From Novosphingobium sp. RL4 (GTDB taxonomy: Bacteria > Pseudomonadota > Alphaproteobacteria > Sphingomonadales > Sphingomonadaceae), in assembly GCF_035658495.1 (NCBI RefSeq), contig NZ_CP141945.1, positions 558,001 through 622,000 on the forward strand: 64,000 nucleotides of DNA, given 5' to 3'. This document shows, in pieces, positions 55,289 to 64,000 of the stretch. Numbering within the stretch: the stretch's first letter is position 1; every line of letters begins with the position of its first letter. The notes under the pieces are model-generated. The model ran no database searches. It saw nothing but the letters and a program-made list of their open reading frames with translations, and was not told the origin of the DNA. The translations under genes and the position numbers were made by a program.

Positions 55289-56590
55289 TTAGCGGATATT
55301 GAGGATGTCGCCGGTGACCGACGAGGTGTTGGAGGTGACGATGCGCTCGCCCGGCTGGAGGCCGGAGAGGATCTCCACCTGTTCGGGATTGCGGCGGCCG
55401 GTCTTCACGGCGCGGCGGCGGGCATGGGCGCCATCGGCGTCGAGCACGAAGACCGAGGAACCGCCGCCCGCTTCCAGCCAGCCGCCGACAGGGGCGACCA
55501 GCGCAGGCGCGGTGCTGCCAAGCGTGATGCGGATGTCGAGCGTCTGCCCGCGATTGAGCCCGGCGGGCGGCGCGCCCGCAAAATCCAGTTCGGTGCGGAA
55601 ACGCCCATCCTTCACGGCGGGCAGGACTTTCGAAACAGTCAGGCGGGCGCCATCGGCAATGGCCGTCTGCCCCACGGCGACGCGGCGCAGGTAATATTCG
55701 TCGACATCGGCGGTCAGCTTCCACGAACCTTCGCTGTCGACCTGCCCGGCCGGATCGCCCGGTTTGAGCGCCTGTCCGGGCTGGATCGTGAAATTGGTGA
55801 GGCGGCCGCCCATCGGCGCGCGGATCGTCAGCGCATCGAGGCTGGCGCGCACGGCCGCAAGATTGCTTTCGAGACGGCTGCGGGTGTCACCAAGCCGCGC
55901 GCCTTGCGTGGCGGTGATGCCCGCCTCGCGCGCGCTGCCCGATTGCAACTGGGCCAGCCGCTTCTGCTGGTAGGCGGCCTCTTCGGCATAGCTGCGCACA
56001 CCGGCATCGGAGAGATAGCCCTGATCGTAAAGCTGCTGGCGGATAGCCAGTTCGCGGCGGGCCTTGATGAGATCGTAATTGGCCTGCGCAACCTGCCCGG
56101 CGCGGTCGATGCGGTTGCGCTCGATGCCGAGGTTCTCCCCCGCAACGCCGCCAAGCTGGCTGGCGATCTGCGCCTCGCGGGTCAGCACGTCGAGCCGCAG
56201 TTCGGGATTGGCGAGCGAGGCCAGCGGCTGGCCTTCGGAAACCATGGCGCCGTCCTGCACCAGCAGCTTCTCGACCTGCCCGCCCGAAAGCACGCCGACC
56301 AGCGTGGTGACTTTCGGCGCAACCGCCGCGCGCACCGGCAGATAGTCGGCGAAAGGCGCGCGGCTTACTATGCCGGTCTCGATCTGGGCAGCGGCGATAT
56401 CGGTCGATCCGCTGGCCGGCAGCAGCCGCCAGAGCAGCACGGCGGCCACCGCGACGCCGGCAATCGCCAGAACGGCGGGCCGCCGCCATAGCGGCGCGCG
56501 GCGGCGCTCGACTTTGCGATCCATCTCCGCGCCGGGGGAAACGGTTGCATGTACGGGCTGTTCGGTCATCATGGGAACAGTGTCACCCAT
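55289..56590 (-). CDS. Periplasmic adaptor subunit (HlyD/MacA-like)
   Basis: 433-residue membrane-fusion protein that joins the inner-membrane ABC complex to TolC. It has one N-terminal membrane helix (RRPAVLAIAGVAVAAVLLWR), a lipoyl-like beta domain (VTTLVGVLSGGQVEKLLVQD and TIRAPMGGRLTNFTIQPGQA), an alpha-helical hairpin between them and barrel domains ending RIVTSNTSSVTGDILNIR. An ATG at 56569 is an alternative start. First gene of the export operon, divergent from the response regulator with only 24 bases between the annotated starts. Confidence 0.92.
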   Translation of the reverse strand: MGDTVPMMTEQPVHATVSPGAEMDRKVERRRAPLWRRPAVLAIAGVAVAAVLLWRLLPASGSTDIAAAQIETGIVSRAPFADYLPVRAAVAPKVTTLVGVLSGGQVEKLLVQDGAMVSEGQPLASLANPELRLDVLTREAQIASQLGGVAGENLGIERNRIDRAGQVAQANYDLIKARRELAIRQQLYDQGYLSDAGVRSYAEEAAYQQKRLAQLQSGSAREAGITATQGARLGDTRSRLESNLAAVRASLDALTIRAPMGGRLTNFTIQPGQALKPGDPAGQVDSEGSWKLTADVDEYYLRRVAVGQTAIADGARLTVSKVLPAVKDGRFRTELDFAGAPPAGLNRGQTLDIRITLGSTAPALVAPVGGWLEAGGGSSVFVLDADGAHARRRAVKTGRRNPEQVEILSGLQPGERIVTSNTSSVTGDILNIR

Positions 56591-56614
56591 GTCCGCCGGA
56601 AAGCCTAAACCTCA

Positions 56615-57913
56615 ATGAATGCTGGAGTTTTTGAAGATGCCGGTCCCAGTGACCGTCCGGCCGCGGACACACTGTCCGCAAATGGACAGTCAGGCGCCTT
56701 GTCAAGCGACGGTACGATTCTCCTGATCGACGACAACCCTGCCGTGGCGGGGGCCATGGAAATCGCATTTCGCCTGGCCGGGCGGCGGCTCGATACGGCC
56801 AGCGGCCCGGAAGAGGCATTGTCGCGCCTTGCCAGCCGGCGGTTCGATGCCATCCTGCTCGACATGAATTTCACGCCCGGCCAGTCCAACGGGGAGGAAG
56901 GACTGGCCTTGCTCTCGCGGATCATGGCGGACGATCCGGCGGCCTGCGTCGTCGTCATCACGGCGCACAGCGGCATCCGGATCGCGGTGGCGGCCATGCA
57001 GGCCGGAGCGCGGGACTTTGCGATGAAGCCATGGCGAAACAGCGAACTGGTGGCCAAAGTGGAGGCCGCTATCGCGCGGGACGCCCCTGCCGCCCCGGTT
57101 CCGACCTCGATGCCGCCCGAAGCGGAGCCTGTCCGGCTGCTCGGCGAAAGCGCGGCGATGCAGGCCCTGCGCGAACTGGTTCGCCGCGTGGCCCCCACCC
57201 CAGCCGGGGTGACGGTGACCGGGGCATCCGGCAGCGGGCGCACGCTCACGGCGCTGGCCGTCCATGCGGCGTCCGGGCGGGGCGAGGAGGAGCCCCCCAG
57301 GATCGACCTGCGCGACGACGGCGCATGGGTTCGCCTTCAGGACAGCACCGGCACGGTAATCCTGCGTCACCCCGACAAGCTGGGCGAAGTGGCGCAGGCT
57401 CGCCTGTTGGATCGTCTGCCGTCAGCCGTGCGCTGCATCGCGATCGCCGACGATCTCGCCACCCTGTCACCGGCGCTGCGGCGCCGCATCGCCACCGTCG
57501 AAATCGCGGTGCCGCCACTCGTCCGGCGGGAAGGCGACGGCATCCTGCTGGCGCGGCACTTTGCGCGCCGGGCCGCGGAGCGCTTTGGCCGTCCCCCGCC
57601 CCGGCTGACGGCGGCGGCCGAAGAGGCAGTCCGCTCGACCGTGTGGGACGATGAAGTGCGCGGACTGGCGCTGGCCATCGAACGCGCGGTGCTGCTGGCG
57701 GAGGACGGAACGGTCGATGCGGCGGCACTGGCATTACCGATGGCGCCGGTTGCCGCCGGTTCCCCGGATGCCAGCTTCGACCTTACCGACGCCGAGAAAG
57801 CGATGATCGAGGCGGCTTTGCGCGAACATCGGCACAATGTGACTCATGCCGCCGCCGCGCTGGGCCTCAGCCGGGGCGCGCTCTATCGTCGCATGGCGCG
57901 CTATGGGCTTTAG
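56615..57913 (+). CDS. NtrC-like response regulator with degenerate AAA+ domain
   Basis: Receiver, AAA+-like and Fis-type HTH domains in one protein of 432 residues. The receiver has TILLIDDNP and the phospho-acceptor in ILLDMNF (Asp83), with switch Thr in VVITAHSG and Lys in AMKPW. The central domain keeps a Walker A-like GASGSGRTL but has no GAFTGA loop, and the usual LFLDEIGE Walker B reads VILRHPDKL; it is also short. It therefore should not activate sigma-54. The C-terminus HNVTHAAAALGLSRGALYRR is an intact HTH. A palindromic operator lies within codons 17-26, so the true start may be TTG 56699, which would put the phospho-Asp at residue 55, as is normal. Probable regulator of the divergent export operon. 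Confidence 0.85.
   Translation: MNAGVFEDAGPSDRPAADTLSANGQSGALSSDGTILLIDDNPAVAGAMEIAFRLAGRRLDTASGPEEALSRLASRRFDAILLDMNFTPGQSNGEEGLALLSRIMADDPAACVVVITAHSGIRIAVAAMQAGARDFAMKPWRNSELVAKVEAAIARDAPAAPVPTSMPPEAEPVRLLGESAAMQALRELVRRVAPTPAGVTVTGASGSGRTLTALAVHAASGRGEEEPPRIDLRDDGAWVRLQDSTGTVILRHPDKLGEVAQARLLDRLPSAVRCIAIADDLATLSPALRRRIATVEIAVPPLVRREGDGILLARHFARRAAERFGRPPPRLTAAAEEAVRSTVWDDEVRGLALAIERAVLLAEDGTVDAAALALPMAPVAAGSPDASFDLTDAEKAMIEAALREHRHNVTHAAAALGLSRGALYRRMARYGL
56663..56690. promoter_or_regulatory. Overlapping palindromes in the export operon/regulator divergent region
   Basis: GCGGACA-CAC-TGTCCGC (56663-56679) overlaps ACTGTCC-GCAAAT-GGACAGT (56671-56690); both have perfect 7-bp arms sharing the TGTCC half. 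Likely binding site of the adjacent regulator, controlling both directions. Confidence 0.65.
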
Positions 57914-59033
57914 GCTGGGCGCCATCCCTTCCGGGATCGGGCTCGCCCTGAGCGGTGCGGTGGCGACCGAGGCCTGGCATCGGGGCATGTGGGGCACGCT
58001 GACCGGCGCCGCCCTGCTCGCGGTCTGGATCGTCCTGATCCGCGCCTGGCGCTCGGGAACGGAACGGGTGCCCGCTGCACAAGCCGTTCTGCCCGCGCCG
58101 CCGGAAATCGGCTCGCATCGTATGCTGCTCGATGCCGCGCCCACCCCGATGCTCGCGATACAGGGGAACAATGCACATGCCCTCAACCGTGCGGCGCGCA
58201 AGCTCTTCGCGACGGACGACAGGGTTCTGCCCGTGCCGCCCGCGCTGGCCGATGGCCAGGCCAGCCATTTCCGCCATCAGGGACGCAGCTGGCGGATAGA
58301 CAGGGTTCTGCTGGCAGCCGAAAGCCGCACCGTGGTCACGCTGATCGACATCGAGCAGGAAGAACGCGCGGCGGAAGCGCGGGCGACCGCCGAAATGATA
58401 CAGGTGCTCGGCCACGAACTGCTGAACGGCCTGGCGCCGATCGTCTCGCTGGCGGACAGCGGCCTTGCCGCGATCGACAGCCCCGCGCCCGACACGCAGC
58501 TGCTTCGCGAGATCCTCGGCACATTGACCCGGCAGGCGGAAGGCCTTCAACGTTTCGTCGAAGCCTACCGCATTCTGGCGCGCCTGCCTGCTCCGCAACT
58601 CCGCTCCATCCCGGTTGAGCAGCTCATCGAAGACCTTACGCGCCTTTGCGCCGGGCGCTGGCCGCAGGTCGCGATTTCTGTGGACGTCAAGGAAGGCCCT
58701 TCCCGGCTGATGGACCGCGACCAGATCAGCCAGGCCCTGTGGGCGCTGATCCAGAACGCAGCGGAGGCCGCAACCGCCGATCGCGGCGCGGACGCCCGGA
58801 TCGAACTGGTCGTGCGCCATCGGGATCAGGGGCTGGCCTTCGAAGTCCGCGACAACGGCAACGGCATCCCGCCCGAACACGAGGCGCTGGTGTTCCGGGC
58901 ATTCCACACGACCAAGCCCGAAGGCACCGGAATCGGCCTCAGCCTCGCTCGCCAGATCGCGCATGCCCATGGCGGGACACTCTCGACCTGGCGTAGCGAT
59001 CAGACGATATTCTGCCTGATCTTGCCGGACTAG
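57903..59033 (+). CDS. Sensor histidine kinase paired with the NtrC-like regulator
   Basis: 376-residue kinase. Two short membrane helices at the N-terminus (LGAIPSGIGLALSGAVATEA and GMWGTLTGAALLAVWIVLIR) are followed by a PAS-like segment, an H-box VLGHELLNGLAPI, and an ATPase domain with IQNAAEAA, VRDNGNGIP and GTGIGLSLAR. There is almost no periplasmic loop, so it senses within the membrane or cytoplasm. ATG 57903 overlaps the regulator stop by 11 bases, so the two are coupled. With the divergent MacB-like operon this forms an envelope-stress or drug-response export unit. Confidence 0.9.
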   Translation: MGFRLGAIPSGIGLALSGAVATEAWHRGMWGTLTGAALLAVWIVLIRAWRSGTERVPAAQAVLPAPPEIGSHRMLLDAAPTPMLAIQGNNAHALNRAARKLFATDDRVLPVPPALADGQASHFRHQGRSWRIDRVLLAAESRTVVTLIDIEQEERAAEARATAEMIQVLGHELLNGLAPIVSLADSGLAAIDSPAPDTQLLREILGTLTRQAEGLQRFVEAYRILARLPAPQLRSIPVEQLIEDLTRLCAGRWPQVAISVDVKEGPSRLMDRDQISQALWALIQNAAEAATADRGADARIELVVRHRDQGLAFEVRDNGNGIPPEHEALVFRAFHTTKPEGTGIGLSLARQIAHAHGGTLSTWRSDQTIFCLILPD

Positions 59034-59227
59034 AACCGCCCTCGCAGCGTACATCGGCCCGGCGCCGGATTCCGGCCGGGCGATAGCCCGGTCCGAGCTT
59101 GGTCCCCTCCATTTCCCTGAAGTGGATGTTCCGCTGGACCGGCCACCTGCTTCATCCCCCCGCCGGGCCACAGAGCCTTGTCAGATCGCTCACCATGACG
59201 AGGGCGACCGTGAATCAGGGATTTAAA

Positions 59228-61915
59228 ATGACGGAACAGCTTCTTCGCGCGCGCCGCCGGCCTTTCCTGGCCGGCACCGCGCTTCTTGCCCTGTGCACAG
59301 CGGCCACGCCGGCCCTTGCCCAGACGGGCGCGCAAACTTCTTCGGCCGATGCGGACAAGACCGGCGACATCGTCGTCACCGGATCGCGCATCGACCGCCC
59401 GGGCTACGAATCGCCCACCCCGCTGCTCCACATGACCCAGGCCGACCTCGACGTGGTCAGCCGTACCAACGTCGGCGCCGCGCTGGCCGATCTCCCGCAG
59501 TTCAAGGCCTCGCAGTCGCCCCAGACCTCGGGCACCAATGCGCAGGCCGGCCGCTTCCCGATCAACATCCGCGGCCTCGGCGAGACACGCTCGCTCGTTC
59601 TCGTCGACGGACGCCGGCTGGTCAGCGACAACGATCTGAACACCGTGCCTTCGATCATGGTCAAGAGCGTGGACATCGTCACCGGCGGCGCTTCAGCGGC
59701 CTGGGGTTCCGATGCCGTCGCCGGCGTCGTGAACATGATCATCGACAGCGATTACGAAGGCGTGCGCCTCGGCGCCGAGGGCGGCTTGTCCTCACGCGGG
59801 GACGCGGGCCAGGTGAAGTTCGAGGGCAAGTACGGCACCGCCTTCGCGGGGGGCCGTGGCCATCTGGTGATCGGCGGCGAATACCTCGACAACAAGGGCA
59901 TCCTCAAGAAGACCGACCGCAAGAACACCGGCCGTTTCGCCACCATCAGCAACACGCTGACCCCCGATGTCGGCCTGGCCACCCGCCTGATCGGCGGCTA
60001 CATCACCTCGGGCGTGCTCAAGGGCTATGGCTTCAACCCTGACGGCAGCCTGCGCACGCCCGATATCGGCACCGTAGTCGGCACCAACATGGTCGGCGGC
60101 GAAGGCCCGTCTGATGACGAACGCAGCCCGCTCATCACGCCGCAGCAGCGCTACACCCTGATGGCCAAGACATCGTTCGAGCTGACCGACACGCTCAAGC
60201 TCAGCGCGGACCTGCGCTATTCGCGCTACTACAACAGCTACACCTGGTTCGGCGACCACACCGGCAGCGTTACCATCAAGTCCGACAACGCCTTCCTGAA
60301 CGACGACATCAGGCAGATGCTGGCGGATGCGGATCAGGGCAGCTTCACCATGGCCCGCTACAACGCGGACCTGTCGTACAGCACCATCAACCTCGACCGC
60401 CGCAGCATCCAGGGCACGCTCGCGCTCGACGGCAGCTTCGGTGACGGGCGGTGGCGCTACGGGGCCTATTACAGCCACGGCCAGTACCGCAACAAGATCA
60501 ACACCCCGGGCTTCCTGATCACCCAGAACTTCAACAATGCGGTGGACGCGGTGATCGACCCGGCCACCGGCGAGGCGGTCTGCCGTTCCGGCGCGGCGGG
60601 CTGCGTGCCGATCGACCTGTTCGGCGAAGGCGCGCCCTCGCAGGAAGCGATCGACTACGTGACCGGCACGCCGCGCCTGAACAGCCTCAACAAGATCGAC
60701 ACTTACGGCGTCTCGCTGCGCGGCGAGCCGTTCGACCTTCCGGCCGGGCCGGTCTCGATCGCGATCGGCGCCGAAGGGCGCAACCTGTCCACCGTGTCGA
60801 AGGTCGGCGAACTCGATGCCGCCAAGGCCTTCACCTCGTTCTGGTTCAACTCGCTGCGCGGCAAGTACGACGTCAAGGAAGCCTTCGCCGAAGTGGTGGT
60901 GCCGGTGATCCGCGACGTGCCCGTACTGCGCAAGCTGGAACTGAACGGCGCCGTGCGCGCATCGGACTACAGCACCAGCGGCACGGTATGGTCGTGGAAA
61001 CTGGGCGCCACCAACGAATTCCTGCCCGGCGTGATCGGCCGCGTCACCCGCTCGCGAGACATCCGCGCACCCAACGTCAGCGAACTCTACACGAACCAGA
61101 CGGTCAGCAACGTCAACATCGTCGATCCGCGCTACACCGATGACGGCAGCCGCAGCGTGGTCGTCTATGGCGGCGGCAACCCTTCGCTGAAGCCCGAAAA
61201 GTCGGACACCTGGACGGCCGGCATCACCACCGCCCCGCTGCACGGCCTGACTGCCTCGATCGACTATTTCAACATCGCGATCAGGGATGTCATCACCAGC
61301 ATCAGCGCGCAAGTGCTGATCGATCGCTGCGATGGCGGCAACACCAGCCTGTGCGACTATATCACCCGTGACAGTACCGACCGCATCACCAGCGTCGCGT
61401 CGTCCTCGGTCAACCTGTCCGAGTTCAAGAGCGACGGCGTGGACGCCGAAGTGGCCTATACGCTGCCGGTCAACAACGATGCCAACGGCCGCTTCAACTT
61501 CCGGCTGGTGGGCACCTGGGTGAACCACTTCACCACCGACGATGGCGTAACCAAGGTCGAATACGTGAAATCGCAAGGCTATGCCTTCGTCAACGGCGTG
61601 CCGCGCATCCGCGCCAATGCCTCGGTCGGCTATGCCAGCGACGGCTTCAGCGGCATGGTGCGCGCACGCTACATCTCGGCCGGCTACTGGAACCGCACCA
61701 GCACCGCGCTGACCAACAACCGCATCCCCGCCTATGCCTATGTCGACCTGCAACTGAGCCAGAAGGTTCCCTTCGGCGACGGCGGCAAGCATTTCGAGAT
61801 CTACGGCAACGTGTCGAACCTGTTCGACAAGGACCCGCCGCTCTACTCGACCTTCTCGCCGTATTACGACGTGATCGGACGATACATGACGGTCGGCGCG
61901 CGTCTGGAGTTCTGA
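59228..61915 (+). CDS. TonB-dependent receptor
   Basis: Outer-membrane transporter of about 895 residues. It has a signal peptide (RRPFLAGTALLALCTAATPA, cleaved near LAQTG), TonB box DIVVTGSRI, plug with NIRGLGETRSLVLVDGRRLV and VKSVDIVTGGASAAWGSDAV, and a long barrel ending VGARLEF. No STN domain. The plug sequence is that of the large sphingomonad and Xanthomonas group whose ligands are mostly peptides or unknown. ATG 59228 is preferred; upstream ATG 59195 is possible. It stands alone with about 190 bases of upstream space and a terminator downstream. Confidence 0.9.
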   Translation: MTEQLLRARRRPFLAGTALLALCTAATPALAQTGAQTSSADADKTGDIVVTGSRIDRPGYESPTPLLHMTQADLDVVSRTNVGAALADLPQFKASQSPQTSGTNAQAGRFPINIRGLGETRSLVLVDGRRLVSDNDLNTVPSIMVKSVDIVTGGASAAWGSDAVAGVVNMIIDSDYEGVRLGAEGGLSSRGDAGQVKFEGKYGTAFAGGRGHLVIGGEYLDNKGILKKTDRKNTGRFATISNTLTPDVGLATRLIGGYITSGVLKGYGFNPDGSLRTPDIGTVVGTNMVGGEGPSDDERSPLITPQQRYTLMAKTSFELTDTLKLSADLRYSRYYNSYTWFGDHTGSVTIKSDNAFLNDDIRQMLADADQGSFTMARYNADLSYSTINLDRRSIQGTLALDGSFGDGRWRYGAYYSHGQYRNKINTPGFLITQNFNNAVDAVIDPATGEAVCRSGAAGCVPIDLFGEGAPSQEAIDYVTGTPRLNSLNKIDTYGVSLRGEPFDLPAGPVSIAIGAEGRNLSTVSKVGELDAAKAFTSFWFNSLRGKYDVKEAFAEVVVPVIRDVPVLRKLELNGAVRASDYSTSGTVWSWKLGATNEFLPGVIGRVTRSRDIRAPNVSELYTNQTVSNVNIVDPRYTDDGSRSVVVYGGGNPSLKPEKSDTWTAGITTAPLHGLTASIDYFNIAIRDVITSISAQVLIDRCDGGNTSLCDYITRDSTDRITSVASSSVNLSEFKSDGVDAEVAYTLPVNNDANGRFNFRLVGTWVNHFTTDDGVTKVEYVKSQGYAFVNGVPRIRANASVGYASDGFSGMVRARYISAGYWNRTSTALTNNRIPAYAYVDLQLSQKVPFGDGGKHFEIYGNVSNLFDKDPPLYSTFSPYYDVIGRYMTVGARLEF

Positions 61916-61937
61916 AGAACGCCCGGCGGCAAAAAGG

Positions 61938-61972
61938 AAAGGCGGCGGGTTTCACACCCGCCGCCTTTTTTT
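61938..61972. terminator. Rho-independent terminator
   Basis: AAAGGCGGCGGG pairs with CCCGCCGCCTTT around loop TTTCACA, followed by seven T in total. It ends the receptor gene and may also serve the converging PaiB-like gene. Confidence 0.88.
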
Positions 61973-61990
61973 GGCCTGTAGCATCGAAAG

Positions 61991-62587
61991 TCAGGGATTG
62001 AAGCGGCGCATCCATTCCACCAGCACCGGGTCATGGTGCGAGGCAATTATATGCGAGAGAACCTCGGGCCGTTCGTCCTGCCCCAGCTTGAAAATGCCCG
62101 TGCACGAACGGATTTCCGCGCGAAAGCCGATGATCGCATCTGCCAGTCGGGAATAGCGCCCGCCCAGTTCCTCCTTGCTCCACGGCTCCGGGCGGCATCG
62201 TTCCATCTCGTCTATCAGGATCTCCAGCGCAGGCCCGGTCAGTGCATCGTCGAAGCGCAGGTCTGCGGTAATCTTCAGTTGCACATAGTTCCAGGTGGGC
62301 GCCCAGTCGCGAAGGCCCGCGTGCTCGGGCGAAACGTAGCCCTGCGGCCCGGTGAACAGCACATGGGCGGCAGAACGCGCGCGCAAGGCGCGGTGGAGCG
62401 GATTGTGCCGGGCCATGTGCCCGATCAGTGCAGTCAGCTGCCCCTGTTCATCATATTCGCCCACGAGCGGCAGCAGCGATGCCTGAACCTCATTCCCACC
62501 GGCCCATGACTGCACCCAGGCGAGCGGGTACCGTTCGATCAGGAAACGGACGTCCTGCGGGCCATAGGCCGCGAATGATTCATTCAA
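61991..62587 (-). CDS. FMN-binding negative transcriptional regulator, PaiB-like
   Basis: 198-residue cytoplasmic flavin-binding split-barrel protein. Family marks are FLIERYPLAWVQSW, the region GHMARHNPLHRALRARSAAH and YVSPEHAGLRDWAPTWNYVQ; the C-terminus ends with a helical part. PaiB of Bacillus represses sporulation and protease genes, but most relatives are uncharacterised and may be enzymes. It lies 156 bases downstream of the amidohydrolase on the same strand; a small hairpin AGGCCCC-TCC-GGGGCCT (62711-62727) sits in that gap. Confidence 0.88.
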   Translation of the reverse strand: MNESFAAYGPQDVRFLIERYPLAWVQSWAGGNEVQASLLPLVGEYDEQGQLTALIGHMARHNPLHRALRARSAAHVLFTGPQGYVSPEHAGLRDWAPTWNYVQLKITADLRFDDALTGPALEILIDEMERCRPEPWSKEELGGRYSRLADAIIGFRAEIRSCTGIFKLGQDERPEVLSHIIASHHDPVLVEWMRRFNP

Positions 62588-62743
62588 AGCGCTGCTCCTC
62601 GTGCACGCGGCGATAGATACCGCGCCGATCCGTGCAGTGGGTCAGGCACTGGTCCATCTCAAGGTCCAGTATCGTCAAAAAGCGGGGTCCAGAATGGCGG
62701 ATGGTCCCAGGCCCCTCCGGGGCCTTCCGCCCAGGCAAAAGGC

Positions 62744-64000
62744 TCAGTACTCGAACGAGGCGGCGTTGCCCTGTGCTTCCTCGAAGGCGGCCGCCGTCTT
62801 CATGGCCAGCGCGACCTCGCTTCCGGACATGCCGGCGAACCACGGCGCGGCCTTCGGCTTGCGGCGCGGCCATTGTTCGTCCAGCGTGGCGGCGTCGTAG
62901 AGACGGCCGTTCTGCATCACCAGCTCCAGCGAACGCGTGTTGCGAATGTCGGCCAGCGGGTCCTTGTCCAGCACCAACAGGTCGGCCAGCTTGCCCGGCT
63001 CGATCGAACCGAGATCGAGCGCCCGCCCGATCACCTGGGCCGAGCCGATCGTCGCCGCCTGAAGGATCTGCGCAGGACTGGCCCCGCCCGATGCCATCGC
63101 CTCCAGTTCCCAGTGATAGCTCAGCCCCTGGACAATGCCATGAGCGCCGACGCCCAGCAGACCGCCCGCGCTGCCGATGTCGCTCGCCTGCCGGGCGAAC
63201 AGGGCGAACCCCTGCCCGTCCGCGCGATTCCACTGCGCGGAATCCCGTTTTGCCGCGAACGCGAACTCGGGCACGAAGCGGGCAAGCTTGCTGTCGAAGT
63301 CGTCCTGATGCCCGGCCACCATCGCGCCCAGCGGCCCCGGCGCACCGTAGAGCACCAGCATCGTGGGCACCGTGGCGATCCGCGAACGCACCAGCATCTG
63401 GATCATGTCGTCATGGATCGGCGCGATCGGCAGGCTGTGCTCGTTGCCGGCATAACCGTCGAGCATCTGCGTCAGATCAAGGCGATAGTCGCTCGCGCCT
63501 TCCGTCGTCGGCATCAGGCCCAGCGCCTGCGCCCCCTCGATCAGATGCCGCCGCTCGGCCCGGTCGCCGACCATGTACTCCTTGATGTTCGGCGTGCGGT
63601 AATAATCCGAATAGCGCCGCAGCGTGGCGATGGCCTCTTCGCGATCGCCCATCGGGCTGGTGCGGAACACGCCCTCTCCGGTCGAGAAGGCGCGCTGCCC
63701 GATCATGAGCCCGGCGTCGATCATGTCCGCATAGCCGAACACGTCGGGGTCGAAGGTCTGCACGTCGAGACCGGCGGTCACGCCGTAGGCGAGGTTGGCG
63801 GCGAAATCCCAGTGCCCGATGTCGAGGATACGGCGGCGTGTCTCGAACCAGTGGGCGTGAGCGTCGATGAAGCCGGGCACGATGAACTTGCCCGTCACAT
63901 CGCGCACCTCGGTGCCGTTAGGTACCTTCAAGGTGCCTTTAGGTCCTATGCCGGCGATGCGATTATCGACGATAAGCAGGTCGGCATCGTCGATGACCTC
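62744..64000 (-). CDS. Amidohydrolase family protein, N-terminus outside window
   Basis: At least 418 residues of a metal-dependent hydrolase; the frame is open through base 64000, so the start is missing. GFIDAHAHWFE carries the HxH metal motif of the imidazolonepropionase/prolidase-like group, and the C-terminal signature is IEPGKLADLLVLDKDPLADI. Many sphingomonad relatives are fused to an N-terminal TolB-like beta-propeller and are secreted, acting on peptides or lactam-like compounds; whether that part exists here cannot be seen. Its neighbours are the PaiB-like gene downstream and a TBDR beyond. Confidence 0.88.
   Translation of the reverse strand, partial: EVIDDADLLIVDNRIAGIGPKGTLKVPNGTEVRDVTGKFIVPGFIDAHAHWFETRRRILDIGHWDFAANLAYGVTAGLDVQTFDPDVFGYADMIDAGLMIGQRAFSTGEGVFRTSPMGDREEAIATLRRYSDYYRTPNIKEYMVGDRAERRHLIEGAQALGLMPTTEGASDYRLDLTQMLDGYAGNEHSLPIAPIHDDMIQMLVRSRIATVPTMLVLYGAPGPLGAMVAGHQDDFDSKLARFVPEFAFAAKRDSAQWNRADGQGFALFARQASDIGSAGGLLGVGAHGIVQGLSYHWELEAMASGGASPAQILQAATIGSAQVIGRALDLGSIEPGKLADLLVLDKDPLADIRNTRSLELVMQNGRLYDAATLDEQWPRRKPKAAPWFAGMSGSEVALAMKTAAAFEEAQGNAASFEY

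Overview
This window looks like a chromosomal segment of a sphingomonad alphaproteobacterium, most likely Novosphingobium. It is GC-rich and carries four large TonB-dependent receptors (TBDRs), two FecI/FecR surface-signalling pairs, many short-chain dehydrogenases (SDRs) and plant-polymer hydrolases. A D-mannonate dehydratase here resembles, from memory, the one characterised from N. aromaticivorans. I saw no tRNA, rRNA, CRISPR array or intact insertion sequence.

Layout. 1-3.6 kb: the end of a sensor kinase, a dicarboxylate/amino-acid:cation symporter and an SDR. 3.6-10.5 kb (minus): a heme-acquisition island with FecI sigma factor, FecR, a heme-type TBDR fused to a second outer-membrane barrel, heme oxygenase and a dedicated TonB. 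A 264-bp MITE sits exactly in the fecR stop codon. 10.7-17.6 kb (plus): a second sigma/FecR/TBDR set followed by an esterase and a pectin methylesterase, which suggests pectin-fragment use. 17.6-24.7 kb (minus): tandem TetR regulator, TBDR, a frameshifted calcium-dependent PI-PLC, a small secreted protein and an MFS carrier. 24.7-28.1 kb: an ActP-like symporter with its DUF485 partner, divergent from a quinone-oxidoreductase-like gene. 28.5-34.3 kb: a chemoreceptor, a long non-coding gap, a double cold-shock-domain protein with a glycine-rich repeat tail, and an RpoD-type sigma factor.

34.4-50.8 kb is a catabolic region: tannase/feruloyl esterase, GH1 and GH2 glycosidases, mannonate dehydratase, two GntR regulators, three SDRs, a TIM-barrel isomerase, a cytochrome P450, a DUF1838 protein and a small secreted protein. 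Four promoters here share a 16-bp near-palindrome (TACCRACYNNTYGGTW), which suggests one regulon, probably under a TetR-type repressor. The GntR-type palindromes nearby are separate. The likely theme is removal of sugars and acyl groups from plant phenolic glycosides and esters, then oxidation of the products.

50.9-59.0 kb: a complete MacB-like export system (adaptor, ATPase, permease, TolC) diverges from a two-component pair whose NtrC-like regulator has a degenerate AAA+ domain. 59.2-64 kb: another TBDR, a PaiB-like FMN-binding protein and a truncated amidohydrolase.
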